NCBI RefSeq assembly: GCF_020497125.1
Contig: NC_059080.1
Span: 71,530,618-71,594,617 of the forward strand
Direction: 5' to 3'
DNA from: Mauremys mutica
Lineage: Eukaryota > Chordata > Testudines > Geoemydidae
Length of the DNA: 64,000 nucleotides
In this document: positions 46,865 through 57,810 of the stretch, one piece after another
Layout: each line of letters opens with the position of its first letter
Numbering within the stretch: position 1 is the stretch's first letter
Notes under the pieces: generated by a model
The model's input: only the letters and a program-made list of their open reading frames with translations
Told to the model about the DNA's origin: nothing
Database searches by the model: none
Translations under genes and position numbers: made by a program

Positions 46865-47190
46865 ATAGATGCCTAAAATTAGGCTTCTGTGGCAAAATAG
46901 CCTGATTTTCATGAATATTGAGCACCTGCAGTATCTACTGGAGTCAATGAGAACTGTGGGTTCTTTCAGAATCAGACAGCTTTGATTTAAGTGCCCAAGT
47001 AAAGATTTAGGAGCCTTATCTAACCACTGTGGAAGTCAGTGGAAAGATTCCTATTAACTTCAGTAGGAGCAGAATTGAGCCCTGGAAGCCAAATTTTCCT
47101 ATCTGCCTAAAGATGCAGATAGGAAAATTCCACAGGGCACATATCTGCATCTTTAGGCCCCTAAATACCTTCAAAAACCTGGCCCTAGGT
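46865..47190. repeat. Two palindromic MITE-like repeats
   Basis: At 46865-47075 arms containing GAGCACCTGCAGTATC and GAGTCAATGAG alternate with GGAAGTCAGTGG. At 47088-47190 TTTTCCTATCTGCCTAAAG pairs with CTTTAGGCCCCTAAATACC, and a copy of TGCAGATAGGAAAATTCC sits between. The second is the same family as 54549-54702. Confidence 0.5.
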
Positions 47191-47324
47191 GCCTAGCTTT
47201 TGACAACCAAGTTTTATTGGCCTGAAATTTAAAAAATGCTCCCCCCTTCAAAAATAAATCCGTATTTTGTGGGGGGAGATTACTGTAAAAGCTTGGACTG
47301 CTGTTGTGATGCGGTTGTATTACA

Positions 47325-47372
47325 TACAGAGATATATATATAGATATAGATATATGTGTGTGTGTATGTGCT
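47325..47372. repeat. (TA)n/(GATATA)n/(GT)n microsatellite
   Basis: Runs of TATA, GATATA and TGTG follow each other. Confidence 0.85.
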
Positions 47373-47632
47373 GTGAAGAAAGATGACACTTTTAAAGATG
47401 ACACTCGTCAGAGTGGCTGCACTGTCTGAGGAAGGCAAAACTGATATGTTTACAGCAGATGTCAGTTGGTCTCCAAAGGAAAGATCAGGTGATATGAAAA
47501 GAGTAATTTGTCTGGGCCGGTGGCTATGCTGAAATGACTAATCAAAGATAGAATCATAGAATATCAGGGTTGGAAGGGACCTCAGGAGGTCATCTAGTCC
47601 AACCCCCTGCTCAAAGCAGGACCAATTCCCAA

Positions 47633-48232
47633 CTAAATCATCCCAGCCAGGGCTTTGTCAATCCTGATCTTAAAAACCTCTAAAGAAGGAGATTCCACCA
47701 CCTCCCTAGGTAACCCATTCCATTGCTTCACCACTCTCTGAGTGAAAAAGTTTTTCCTAATATTCTTGGTGAATCCATGCTGACTGTTCTTGATCACTTT
47801 CCTCTCCTCTAAGTGCTTCAGAATTGATTCCTTGAGGCCCTGCTCCATGATTTTTCCAGGGACTGAGGTGAGGCTGACTGGTCTGTAGTTCCCCAGATCC
47901 TCCTTCTTCCCTTTTTTAAAGATGGGCACTACATTAGCCTTTTTCCAGTCATCCGGGGCCTCCCTCGTTTGCCATGAGTTTTCAAAGATAATGGCCAATG
48001 GCTCTGCAATCACATCCGCCAACTCCTTTAGCACCCTCGGATGCAGCGCATCCAGCCCAATGGACTTGTACTCGTCCAGTTTTTCTAAATAGTCCCGAAC
48101 CACTTCTTTCTCCACAGAGGGCTGGTCACCTTCTCCCCATACTGTGCTGCCCAGTGCAGCAGTCTGGGAGCTGACCTTGTTTGTGAAGACAGAGGCAAAA
48201 AAAATCATTGAGTACATTAGCTTTTTCCACAT
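47633..48232 (-). pseudogene. CR1 reverse transcriptase, internally deleted
   Basis: The frame holds the start of a non-LTR reverse transcriptase: the [20 protein letters not shown] segment, then a [19 protein letters not shown] segment and [17 protein letters not shown], which correspond to the first conserved RT motifs of CR1. After QHGFT it jumps to the extreme C-terminus ([19 protein letters not shown]). The missing middle includes the YADD catalytic box, so the product cannot reverse transcribe. A stretch of A residues near 48198 marks a frameshift to the upstream part. Confidence 0.88.
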
Positions 48233-48647
48233 CCTCTGTCACTAGGTTGCCTCCCTCATTCAGTAAGGGGCCCACACTTTCCTTGACTTTCTTCTTGTTG
48301 CTAATATACCTGAAGAAACCCTTCTTGTTACTCTTAACATCTCTTGCTAGCTGCAACTCCAAGTGTGATTTGGCCTTCCTGATTTCACTCCTGCATGCCT
48401 GAGCAATATTTTTACACTCCTTCCTGGTCATTTGTCTAATCTTCCACTTCTTGTAAGCTTCTTTTTTGCGTTTAAGATCAGCAAGGATTTCACTGTTAAA
48501 CCAAGCTGGTCGCCTGCCATATTTACTATTCTCCCTACACATCGGGATGTTTTTTTCCTGCAACCTCAATAAGGCTTCTTTAAAATACAGCCAGCTCTCC
48601 TGGACTACTGTCCCCCTCATGTTATTTTCCCAGGGGATCCTGCCCAT
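48126..48647 (-). pseudogene. CR1 ORF2 segment between endonuclease and RT
   Basis: A 173-codon frame, only partly genuine: from about residue 10 it encodes the CR1 stretch with KYGRRPAWFNSEILADLKRK, KCKNIAQACRSEIRKAKSHL-type segments and KKGFFRYISNKKKVKESVGP, which links endonuclease to reverse transcriptase. It leaves the correct frame near 48200, where the RT frame continues in the overlapping segment 47633-48232. The endonuclease itself is missing. Confidence 0.82.
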
Positions 48648-48705
48648 CAGTTCCCTGAAGGAGTCAAAGTCTGCTTTTCTGAAAAGCAGAACACTACTCT
48701 AGGAA

Positions 48706-50741
48706 ATGGGAATGGGATATACCAAATTTATTTCCCTTGTGTGATTAATGCTTGTTGATTTAGGGCAAAAATATTAATCATATTGTAATTTAAATATGAT
48801 TTACTCATATACAATCGTTCTAGGCATTGTAAACACTCAGATAAAGTTGGCTTCATATTTGGACATTATTGATGTTAGTAAAGTAATGCAACGATAGATG
48901 ACCTTTATGCATTAATGTATATCATGCTCTGTCTGAAAAGAATTAGAAATTGAAGTGGAATTGAGGAGGCTATAGGAGACAACAGAGAATATACAGGATC
49001 AGATAGAGTAGAAATTCAGCAAGATCATGCTTTTGATTTATTAGGCATCATTGATAGCATTAGGAAAGATGGAGTATTCAACTCACAACTTGGTGTTTAA
49101 TTATTCTTAATATGCAGAACACAAGTGTTTTGAATAATGGTTATTTGCTATAATAAATATCAAATTTATGAGAGTACAGTACCACCAAGCATTCAAAATG
49201 AAGAGAAGGCAGTATACATGAATATACTAGATGATCTTTAGAGCTGCAAGTACTTTTCAGCTATACTTTCAAGGAAGAATTCTATGCTTAGGTCAGAAGT
49301 GTTACCATGGAAACAAAAACAAGACCTTTATGCATTTGTCCTTTTGTTGGAAAGGTTAAGGCTGGAATTTTCCAGAAACATCAGAGGGATACAATAGAAC
49401 AGTTGTTGTTCTAGTGAGTATTTAAGCATTGTTTGCAAGGTGCTAGAATTGTGGGGCTGGATCCTTAGCTGAAGGTCTGACCCATGATAACTAAAAATAA
49501 TAGATTTGCATTATGTCTGTGATCAGTTTTCATCCTGCTTTGGATCATTTCAGCAGTGAAGGGCAAACTAATTCAGAGAAAATAAGCTGATCTGAATCGT
49601 TCCCTAAACCTGGAATTGGGACCCCCCCTCCCAAAACTTCTTTTGATATTTGAATAACTTGACGTAACTTTCTGTTGTTTCTTTTTGTCCCTGCACCTGG
49701 TTTTGGCTAGCAACACAAGTGAATGAACATACTCTGTCATAGGGACTATTATTGAAGTATTAGTTTTTACCTGGCTAGAACCAATACTAAGGTATCAAAA
49801 ACAAAACAAAATCTGATGAGAGCCTGTTCTTATCCAATGGGTTAAGATAAGTGGCAGAAAAAATCCAAACTGATGTTGTTAAGTCTTTGGGGATTTATCT
49901 ATCAGTGCATTGAATGTAATATTTCATGAGTGTCTGAGCTGTGTGGTCTGTGGCGGATTCAGATTGTAATCTCCTGAAGATAGGGATTGTAGCTTCTTCT
50001 GTGTGCCAACTCCTGAACTAACTGATGGCCCTCAGTAAATAATAACCAGTCCTGCAAATAATGACAGAGAAAAGGGGTTTTGTCTGTAAATAATACCATT
50101 GCTACCTCAAGCATTGCAATTTCTACAATTACAAAACAATTACAATTACCCTTGCCCCCAAATGATATTTGGCCTTATCTTGATTTTGGACTATTCCCTT
50201 TTCAAAGCACAGGAAATACTGTAGTAATATCAAAATGTCATAGCAGAGAAGATGTTGATTTATTTTATATTTTTGCTACAAGGACAAATAAAAATTCCAG
50301 TGTCCAGGTGTATTATTCCTGCCTAGCAATAGCGCACCCAGAGAAAATAAGGGGTATGTGCTAAGCAGTGACCGTGCAAAACACCCCAGCAGCACTTTCT
50401 TCCTGGTGCTGTGCCATCTATCTGTGCCTCATTAGTAATGCAAGCACTTCTGGAGTCTACCCACACCACTTGCACTCCATAGTGAAGCCAGTCAAATTAT
50501 GCCCACTTCTTGTTCAAATGTTTTAGGGTGGAAAGTACCTTCACCTTAGCACCACCAGAGTGGCTGGATTTGACCTTTTGCATTTATTTATTGCTTTTCA
50601 TGTTACAGACTTTAATCTGTCCTGCTAATTTAAGTTATTTCCCCCCATTAGTATCTGTGAGACCCCATGCTGTACCCAGCTACGTATGTTTTTCTGTTTA
50701 GGAAAAAAAATCCATCCTCTGTGCATATGGGCAACAAATAA
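48706..50741. other. No recognised gene
   Basis: AT-rich sequence with only short frames. No repeat family recognised. Confidence 0.35.
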
Positions 50742-50984
50742 CTATGCAATCACAGTGTTGTTGTAGCCGTGTTGGTCCCAAGATATCAGAAAGACAAGGT
50801 GGGTGAGGTAATATTTTCTATTGAACCAACTTCTGTTGGTGAGAGACAAAACTTAGAGCTACACTGAGCTCTTCTTCAGAGCTGAGAAAGGCTCATCATT
50901 TGGAAGTGTTGAGCCAGAACAACAGACGCAAAACCTGTGGACATATCTCCACTGCTATAATAATCAACACCCCCCACAACACAC

Positions 50985-51295
50985 CTTTCAAAGATCCCTG
51001 GGTCCTACACATGTCTATCACAATACGTGGTGTAACTCATCCAGTGCACTAAATGCTCCAATGAAAACGATGTGGGTGAAACTAGACAGTCACTACACTC
51101 TCAAATGAACTCACACAGGGAAATGATAAAAGACAAAACCACTACATCACCATGGGGGAACACTTTCACAAAATGATTACTCTATATCTGACCGCTCAGA
51201 TATCAAAAGATGAGCCTGGGAGCTTAAATTGGTAATTTTGCTTGATACTAAAAATCATGGTCTTTATAAAAAGACTGGATTTATGGCTTATTACA
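50985..51295 (+). pseudogene. PLE GIY-YIG endonuclease remnant
   Basis: Codons from 51027 give Val-Val-stop-Leu-Ile-Gln-Cys-Thr-Lys-Cys, then a DVGETRQSL segment and HSQMNSHREMIKD. This corresponds to the Penelope endonuclease, where a Cys-x2-Cys pair sits between the two halves of the GIY-YIG motif (here the second half reads DVG for YVG). Further on WELKLVILLDTKNHG-like codons and a Tyr-rich end are visible in a shifted frame. A stop codon replaces the Tyr of the first half, and indels follow, so the nuclease is dead. Confidence 0.75.
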
Positions 51296-51329
51296 ATGAT
51301 CCATAACCACTAACTCCCCTTTTTGTCCT

Positions 51330-51386
51330 GTGAGATGCAAAGATACCTTCTAGCTGAAGGTCTGAACACAGCTGTTTCTGGAGTTC
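51330..51386. repeat. 57-bp inverted repeat, left arm
   Basis: GTGAGATGCAAAGATACC through CTGTTTCTGGAGTTC. Its complement occurs at 51690-51746 with one mismatch. This arm lies inside the PLE; the other lies outside its target duplication. Confidence 0.92.
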
Positions 51387-51689
51387 TGGAGGGGTGTTAA
51401 CAGGCGACTTCACCTTGAATGGTCTCTTAGTTTAGCATAAGTAGTTGGCACATATTCTATCTGTTCAATTTTTTATTTATCTGTGACATTCTGAGTATCT
51501 TTCCTCGACTTGATGAAGAGCTCTGTGTAGCTTGAAAGATTCTCTCTCTCTCTCACCAACAGAAAGATACTACTTCACCCACCTTTTCTGTCTATGCAAT
51601 CACATACGTTAATAGTATACTAAAGATGTGTGCATTCTTGAATAGGGATTTAGGGTAGCAGAAATACAATTCACACACACGGCACACTT

Positions 51690-51746
51690 GAACTCCAGAA
51701 ACAGCTGTGTTCAGACCTTCAGCTAGAAGGTATCTGTGCATCTCAC
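51690..51746. repeat. 57-bp inverted repeat, right arm
   Basis: GAACTCCAGAAACAGCTGTG through ATCTGTGCATCTCAC, the complement of 51330-51386 at 56 of 57 positions. Begins 86 bp after the PLE's right target duplication. Confidence 0.92.
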
Positions 51747-52565
51747 TCACACACTTCTAAATTTCTCACTTATTATCAGTGCTTTAGAATTCAGCCCTGA
51801 AGCCATCCCTGTCCATCAGAAACCCTTCCTGGCTTGGAAGCCCATGCTGAATTTAGATATCCTGCCTTTCCTAACACAAAGGCTCATTGTCAGCTGTTAA
51901 TGGTCCATCAAGATTAAAGGCACCTCACTAATTAGCTGCGCTCATCAGTACGCTAGTTAGGTTTGCAGTAGGTAACCTTTTCTGATGAGAGATGCATCCA
52001 TGCAGGCAATTTTAATAGAATTATTATTTTTGTGTGTTTGCCACTTTTGCTATATGATGTTAGAAAAAGTTTTGCAGTTCTACACAATTAAAAATGGTTC
52101 ACTGAGATGTGGATTGGAAATGATGAGATTTATGACAATGGATTAAGTAGCAGTGGTTCAATTTCTTTGTACATGTTCTAGTTGTGCCCCAGTAACCTTG
52201 AGCTATATTGAATTCTTGGACAACCAATTTAATGTCAGTACCTCTAGTAATGTAGATTTATTCCTGTTGTCATTTGTTAAGTCGATGCATGTTTGGATAA
52301 TATGAACTACTCAAAGACAATTAACAGAATAAATTACCTGAAATAATATATAAATAGTTTCTACGGCATGTCAGTCAGTGACTAGATATAATGGAAATAT
52401 AGAACAAGTCTAATGTAGCATCACTTCACTCTCATGAGTTCAAAGATGATGAGCAGATGGGAGACGATACAGCAGATTGTTATAGCAGTATGCAATTGCA
52501 ATGGTACATAGAGCCTAGTACCAGTTCAAATATGGGCTATTGGATATTGACAGATCTTTAGCTCA
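51747..52565. other. No recognised gene
   Basis: AT-rich. Nothing recognised on either strand. Confidence 0.35.
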
Positions 52566-53345
52566 TTTCATGTTGGTGGTCTCAGTTTAATTCATAGTGA
52601 ACAAGTATCCGCATCACAAAACTCACCATTTGAAAACCCTGTTGACATCTCAGCAGAGACCAAGGATTGACTAAGCCTGGAGAAGACTGACTATCACCTC
52701 TGGAGTGGTGTGTCTGCTGTTTGGGGGAGATTTTCAATAGAGATATGTGTGTGGTATGGGCTCTGAGGAAAAATGCAAGCATCCTAGTGTTTATTGTTGA
52801 ATGTAAAGTTGTTATAGGTAAGGATGAAATGGATGAGTTTGGCGATGTGTTTGGGGTGAATATCTGAGGGTTGTCCATTATCTTGTAAATATTTGAGGCA
52901 GACAGTGATGCCACCATGGTGAAGGAGGTTGGTGTACTGGAAGGTGACATCCACGGTGGCAAGGATAGCATTCTGAGGCAGTTGTTAATGTTGTAGAGTT
53001 TCTGAAGGAAGTTGGTTGGGTCCTAGAGTAAACTGACCCTTTGTCAGGTGAGTGGTTTGAGGATGGTTTCTATGAGTCCTGTTATTCCGGCAGTAAGAGC
53101 TCTGTGGCCAGATAGAATTGGTCTGCCTGGGTTCCCTTGTTTGTGTATTATGGGAAGCATGAAGAAGGTCCCTGAGGAGGATTAATGGGGGATGAGAATG
53201 TAGAGTTTCTCTTGAAGTTGTTTGGGGAAGGATTTGATTATATCCTTAAATTCCTTGTGAATTGTGGTGTGGGGTCTTCTCTGAGTTCTTTATAGTAGCT
53301 GGTGTTAGAGAGCCGTCGGTTGGCCTTGTTGATATAGTCACCATA
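52566..53345 (-). pseudogene. PLE reverse transcriptase remnant
   Basis: Read on the minus strand from about 53340. Codons near 53170-53045 give FFMLPIIHKQGNPGRPILSG and a following LTAGITGLIETILKPL segment; codons near 52954-52800 give DVTFQYTNLLHHGGITVCLK and then YLQDNGQPSDIHPKHIAKLI. These match the reverse transcriptase of Penelope-like elements (LPKIHKxGxPxRPIVS and DVxSLYTNIP motifs, the Asp being one catalytic residue). Several frameshifts and stops break the frame, and the YxDD region is not intact. It belongs to the same type of element as 57530-57810. Confidence 0.78.
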
Positions 53346-53835
53346 GAACCACATTTCCACATTCTTATTTCCCTGTTCTAGAGTGGCATATGACCATAGT
53401 ATCCTAAATACTACAATGTAGTTACTGTTGTAAACTCTGAATTTTGCATAGCAACCAAACTATATTGCTTTTTCATCATATTTTAGTATTGATGAGCTCA
53501 TGTTGGTTTGTTCTTGAAATAATGTTTCTGAATTCTTTCATGTCAAGAGCTGTAAAAACACAAACAAACCAGAAATACCTCTTTGAAATCAAGTGATAAA
53601 GAGGTACTGCTAGTAAGCAAGGAGCAGTATAGAATGAGCCTTGCATGTGTCTAACAGAAATCTCCAGTAGAGAGGTACTAGAATCTGGAGACTGTCAGCT
53701 TCCCATTGGAAGTGCCAGTCACAGATAGAGGGTGTAGCACAGCAGGTTAAGTCTAACCAGACACTTTTGTTCTGTAGACTGATACCTTCAGGAGAATGTC
53801 TGTGACTGTACATGTGGTTATTGCAGTATCTGTAG

Positions 53836-54275
53836 GCTTGGAAAGATTAGATTTTTATTGCTAAATGCCGATTTCCCCATAAGCACACAAACCTATGAAA
53901 AATATTTCCATCTATAATAATTGAAAATTACAGAGGGGCAAAGTTAGAAAAACATTGCTTGAAAAAATATTAGAGTCCCACCTTAATGTATATAAAACAT
54001 GTTGTAATGAATGCTGCATGAGTGCTGCATACAGCACCACTAAAGCAGTCAGCTCTGGTGTTAGTGGATCTGGAGCTGTGCATAATAAAATAATTATTGG
54101 CTGACTTCCCTATAGTTTCCCACAACTATGAATATTTAAATTGATAAAAATAGAAAAAATGTTTTAAACCCATAATTTCACAAAGCTGTCAAAATATAAA
54201 TTGATAAAAATGAGGGTCGAGGGGAAATGCTTAAAAATAAACATCGCTATTATCTGCCAGAATTATTAGGGGAAA
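53836..54275 (+). repeat. Unclassified interspersed repeat, copy 2
   Basis: Same orientation and block order as 7597-7975: CTTGGAAAGATTAGATTTTT, ATTTCCATCTATAATAATTG, GGGGCAAAGTTAGAAAAAC, and CTTAAAAATAAACATCGC at the right. This copy holds a near-duplicate internal AAATTGATAAAAAT unit (54142-54154 and 54199-54211). No ends or domain identify its class. Confidence 0.5.
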
Positions 54276-54548
54276 AAAATCTGCTACCACTAAACTTCTT
54301 CTCAAATCTGGTACACAAGAGAAGCCTTTAAAAAAAAACTGAATTCCATATAGATTCCCAGGAAGCTTTAGCTCTTTGTTTGTGGATAAGTCAAACTGAA
54401 CAGATAGAGCTGCAAAGGAATGAATGTTACTGTGACAGTGATGGTTCTGAAGCTGCCCCTGATGAGTCAGCCCTACCACATGAGGAGTCTGCTTTGGAGG
54501 TGCACTCCTCGTGCTTGCATAGGTAATGGCTTGCGGCCTCCTTTTAAA

Positions 54549-54702
54549 AACTTTTTAGGCACCTAAAAATGCAGATAGATGCCTAGTGGAATTTTCAAAA
54601 GTGCTTAGGCACTCCCACGGGAGTTAGGTGCATAAGCGCTTTTGAATAGTTCATCTAGCTGCATTTTTAGCTGCCTAAATATCTTTACAAATTTGAGCCT
54701 TG
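54549..54702. repeat. Palindromic MITE-like repeat
   Basis: TTTTTAGGCACCTAAAAATGC on the left pairs with GCATTTTTAGCTGCCTAAAT on the right; AGTGCTTAGGCACTC and CATAAGCGCTTTTG form inner arms. Related to 47088-47190 and to a scrap at 57190-57255. The hAT at 54711 sits directly beside it. Confidence 0.6.
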
Positions 54703-54710
54703 ATCTGACA

Positions 54711-54977
54711 CAGGGCCAGCTCCAGGCACCAGTGGAGGCAGCACGTACCTGGGGCAGCACTTTCTAAGGGGCGGCATTCCGTCCATTCTTGGGGTGGCAC
54801 AGTCCAAGCGGCTTTTTTTTTTTTACTTCGGCAGTTCGGGCGGCATTGGGGTTTTTTTATTTTTTATTTTTTTGGTAGTTCGGGCGGCAGTCCAAGCGGC
54901 TTTGTTTTTTTGCTTCTGCAGTCTGAGCAGCTTTTTTTTTTTGGCTTGGGGCGGCAAAAATGGTAGCGCCAGCCCTG
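54711..54977. mobile_element. Non-autonomous hAT element with 8-bp duplication
   Basis: Ends CAGGGCCAGCTCCAGGC and AGCGCCAGCCCTG are flanked by ATCTGACA (54703-54710) and CTCTGACA (54978-54985), an 8-bp duplication with one mismatch. The interior repeats CGGCAGT and AAGCGGC units separated by T runs, with no coding capacity. Same end family as 27971, 45666 and 62509. Confidence 0.88.
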
Positions 54978-54985
54978 CTCTGACA

Positions 54986-56735
54986 GCTTGCAGTGTTTAG
55001 TTATAGAACATACATTGTGTCCTATGAGTAGGTCTGACCTCGCTCCCATTGTGAGAAAATGATTGTGTGATTTGAACAGGGTCTGGATGCCATTCAGACT
55101 TATTGGGGTGGGGGGAATTGTGGTCTAGATTAAAAAGTGGGGCAAAAGCATCATGACTCCTGTTTCAACCAGCCCTATATCATTATTCCCTGACTTGGAG
55201 ATCTAAGAATCTACTGAGTATATATTCAATGGGGGACAAGGGAGAGCCGATGCTAAAAGCTCATTGCTAGGGAATTCTGCTGCAAAAAATATTATAAGAT
55301 TTTTTTTAAGTGTTGAATCTGCTTACTTGGGTCTGGGTTGTTAGTGGTATGAAAATACAAACCCAGCTACACAGATATTTGAATTGCTTGGCTGATGTAC
55401 TGATTTGACTCATTACTTTTAATTATATACTGTATATTTATCATCATCATTTACAAATGATCATATCCCAGGACAAGTCGTAGTGCTTTTCGTTGCCATT
55501 AAACACTTTTAATTCTTGCCTTCTAGTTGCCTCATTGACTATAGGACTGGACGGGATTGCTCCGAGATGCTGACATGCACAGATGTACACTTGCTGTTAT
55601 GATTCGTAGCATGTGAAATCATTATATTTGTGTTTTGCTCTGTTTCTTTTATAGCGATAAGTGCTCAGAGATGGCCTCTTCTTATCAGGGAATGACTAGA
55701 GGAGGACTAAGGGAAGGATTTAATTTATGTACAGTAATGTAGGAAAAGTGACACTTCCCACCACCAGCCAAACCATATTCATAATGAATGCAGGTCAGTA
55801 TAGGTTTGCTTTGGCCAGTTACCAAAGAAAGCAGGCGTAGGTGTGAAAATGGCATTCCAAAGGAATGAATGCAATGCTGTATTTCTCCCTGAGAAGAAGC
55901 ATACACCCTATCTTTCTTCTCACCTTTCACTTTGCAGTTTCTTTGTAGCTGTTCCACACATCAGAGGGCTGCTGAGAGTGAGGAAGCTGAGCAGAGTCTA
56001 CTGCATACCCTGAGGAATTTATGCTATTTCAGTAAATTGTGCACACTTATGCTGCATGCAGTCTGGAGGCTTTTAAGCTTACAGTAAGTGACGTTCTGTG
56101 CTTTAGTTTACATGAAGCTTCACTATTCATAGAATAATGAACAATTTATGGACTAGTACCAAAGGCACTAGTTGCAAAGTGATAAAGTGGGAATAATATC
56201 AAACCACATACCAATAACATACAACATTTTCATCTAGCAAAGAATGAAATTTCAAATAATATTTTATAAGATCTTTATAGTTCTTTCCTTGTCAAGTTTG
56301 GAATTTTCAAAATTAAATGTTATTCCCTGGGTTTAGAGATTTGTGGTTTGGATACAAGCCATACCTAAAGTGAATCAGAAACTAAAATATTTCTAGAAAG
56401 TCTTAGAAATTGACAAGAAATAGAAACTTACAAGTATTTCCAAACCCTTTTCCAAGAGGAGGCACTAGCGGCAGAGATCACTGCCAGAGCATTTTCAGAC
56501 AAAACGTAGAGACTGCTACAGAGATAAACTAAAGAAGTCCTCATTCTGCCATATGTAAAGTAATATCATTCTGTCTTTATTCATACCTAGCATTCAGATT
56601 TGTGTAACTGCAATAGATGGGCCTGATTTTCTACTGTCTTGTCCCTTGTGGAGTCAGTTACACCTATGCAAAGTGGAGGTAAAATGCTCCCAGATCTGAA
56701 TGGTATCACTTTACACTCTCTTTGCATAGGCATAT
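54986..56735. other. No recognised gene
   Basis: AT-rich with short frames. Nothing recognised. Confidence 0.35.
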
Positions 56736-56836
56736 GGCCCTGAATTCAGCCAAGTACTTCAACATGTGCTCTTATGTGCTTTGCTGAATAGGGATGGATT
56801 TAAGCGTGTGCTAAAGTGCTTTGCTGAGCTGAGGCC
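56736..56836. repeat. Short palindromic repeat
   Basis: GGCCCTGAATTCAGCCAAG pairs with CTTTGCTGAGCTGAGGCC; inner arms AACATGTGCTC and GCGTGTGCT lie around TATGTGCTTTGCTG. Same general class as 34015-34098. Confidence 0.6.
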
Positions 56837-57529
56837 TGTATTACTATGCAAGGTGCAAGGCAGTAAGGGTTACAGGTGTAAAATGGGTGCTGTATTTCCA
56901 CCTCTGGGCATAAAGCAAGGGTAGTTAAGTCAGTTGCACCACTCTGATTAGTCTCGTCAGCCTCTCTACCTATTAAAGTGCAGCTGAATGGTGGGCAAGG
57001 GGTATGCATCAGTTGGCTACACCCCTCATCATCCCTTGAATAGTGCCTAATCTGTCCTGTGGGGTCTAACATCACAATGGTTAAGAAAACACAGGTACTA
57101 ATCGGGGGAAATAATCTGGGGGAATACTCATATTCAACAGGAAGATGACCAGTGGGATTAATGGATGCTCAGCATCTCTGAAAATCAGGTCACTTATATT
57201 TAGGTGCCTAAATATGGATTTAGGTGTCCAATTTTAAGCATCCGGGTTTGAAAATTTTGACTTGTATAAATAAAATATTAATAACAGAAATTTCACATAT
57301 GTATATGTCAGTATAAATGGTGTACCAGCCCCTGTGAGCCAGAGCCAACAGTATAGTCAGAGTAGCCAAAAGGCTGCTCTAAACTGCACTGGGGCTGCAA
57401 CCAACTCTCACTCTCTTGAGTGCATCTGAGGCTCTAGCCCTGTATCTCGTCACTGGAATGATCTCATGACACTTGGAAATCTCTTTCTAACCCGAAATCC
57501 CACCATGATTTGTGAACTCCCATGTATCA
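56837..57529. other. No recognised gene
   Basis: Contains a scrap of the TTAGGTGCCTAAAT palindrome at 57190-57255. Otherwise unrecognised. Confidence 0.35.
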
Positions 57530-57810
57530 GCATCAGAGGGGTAGCCGTGTTAGTCTGGTTCTGTAGAAGCAGCAAAGAATCCTGTGGCACCTTATAGACT
57601 AACAGACGTTTTGCAGCATGAGCTTTCGTGGGTGAATACCCACTTCTTCGGATGCAAGCAGTGGAAATTTCCAGGGGCAGGTGTGTATATATAAGCAAGC
57701 AAGAAGCAAGCTAGAGATAACGAGGTTAGATCAATCAGGGAGGATGAGGTCCTGTTCCAGCAGCTGAGGTGTGAAAACCAAGGGAGGAGAAACTGGTTCT
57801 GTAATTGTAA
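57530..57810 (-). mobile_element. Penelope-like element, longer 3' copy
   Basis: The plus strand begins GAGGGGTAGCCGTGTTAGTC as at 18045 and 23779, runs through the hammerhead-like segment (57616-57655), and unlike those copies continues with a further 150 bp (TTTCCAGGGGCAGGTGTG, AGATAACGAGGTTAGATCAATC, AACCAAGGGAGGAGAAACTGG) that should be upstream PLE sequence in antisense. No target duplication is clear. Confidence 0.7.
57616..57655 (-). ncRNA. Hammerhead-ribozyme-like motif
   Basis: Minus strand: GCAT, CCGAAGA, perfect stem II (GTGGGT with ACCCAC, loop ATTC), GAAA, one-pair stem III, C, ATGC closing stem I. As at 23866 the core has C for U in CUGANGA. All other hammerhead core positions (GA, GAAA, cleavage-site C) are present. 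Confidence 0.4.

Larger units (their letters stand above)
47549..48705 (-). mobile_element. CR1 LINE with internal deletion
   Basis: On the minus strand the element opens with the region upstream of the reverse transcriptase, passes through the N-terminal part of that domain and ends in the 3' untranslated region with two ATTCTATG-type terminal units, diagnostic of CR1. The plus strand shows the 3' end as GAATCATAGAATATCAGGG at 47551. Between GGATTCACC and AAGAATATTAGG (junction near 47767) the catalytic middle of the reverse transcriptase is missing. The 5' end is truncated, the usual state of CR1 copies. Confidence 0.9.
50755..51591 (+). mobile_element. Penelope-like element with perfect target duplication
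   Basis: CTATGCAATCACA occurs at 50742-50754 and 51592-51604, a perfect 13-bp target duplication. The unit begins with an inverted copy of the PLE end (about 50755-50885, minus sense), then continues in plus sense with the C-terminal endonuclease region, a 3' untranslated part and the normal PLE end (about 51500-51591), which carries hammerhead-like sequence. Inverted terminal pieces at the 5' side are typical of PLEs. All of the reverse transcriptase is missing. Confidence 0.88.

Noticed and set aside
51538..51555. (TC)n run as an independent microsatellite
   Set aside because: It is the expanded CTCTCTCTCACCAACAG block of the PLE end.
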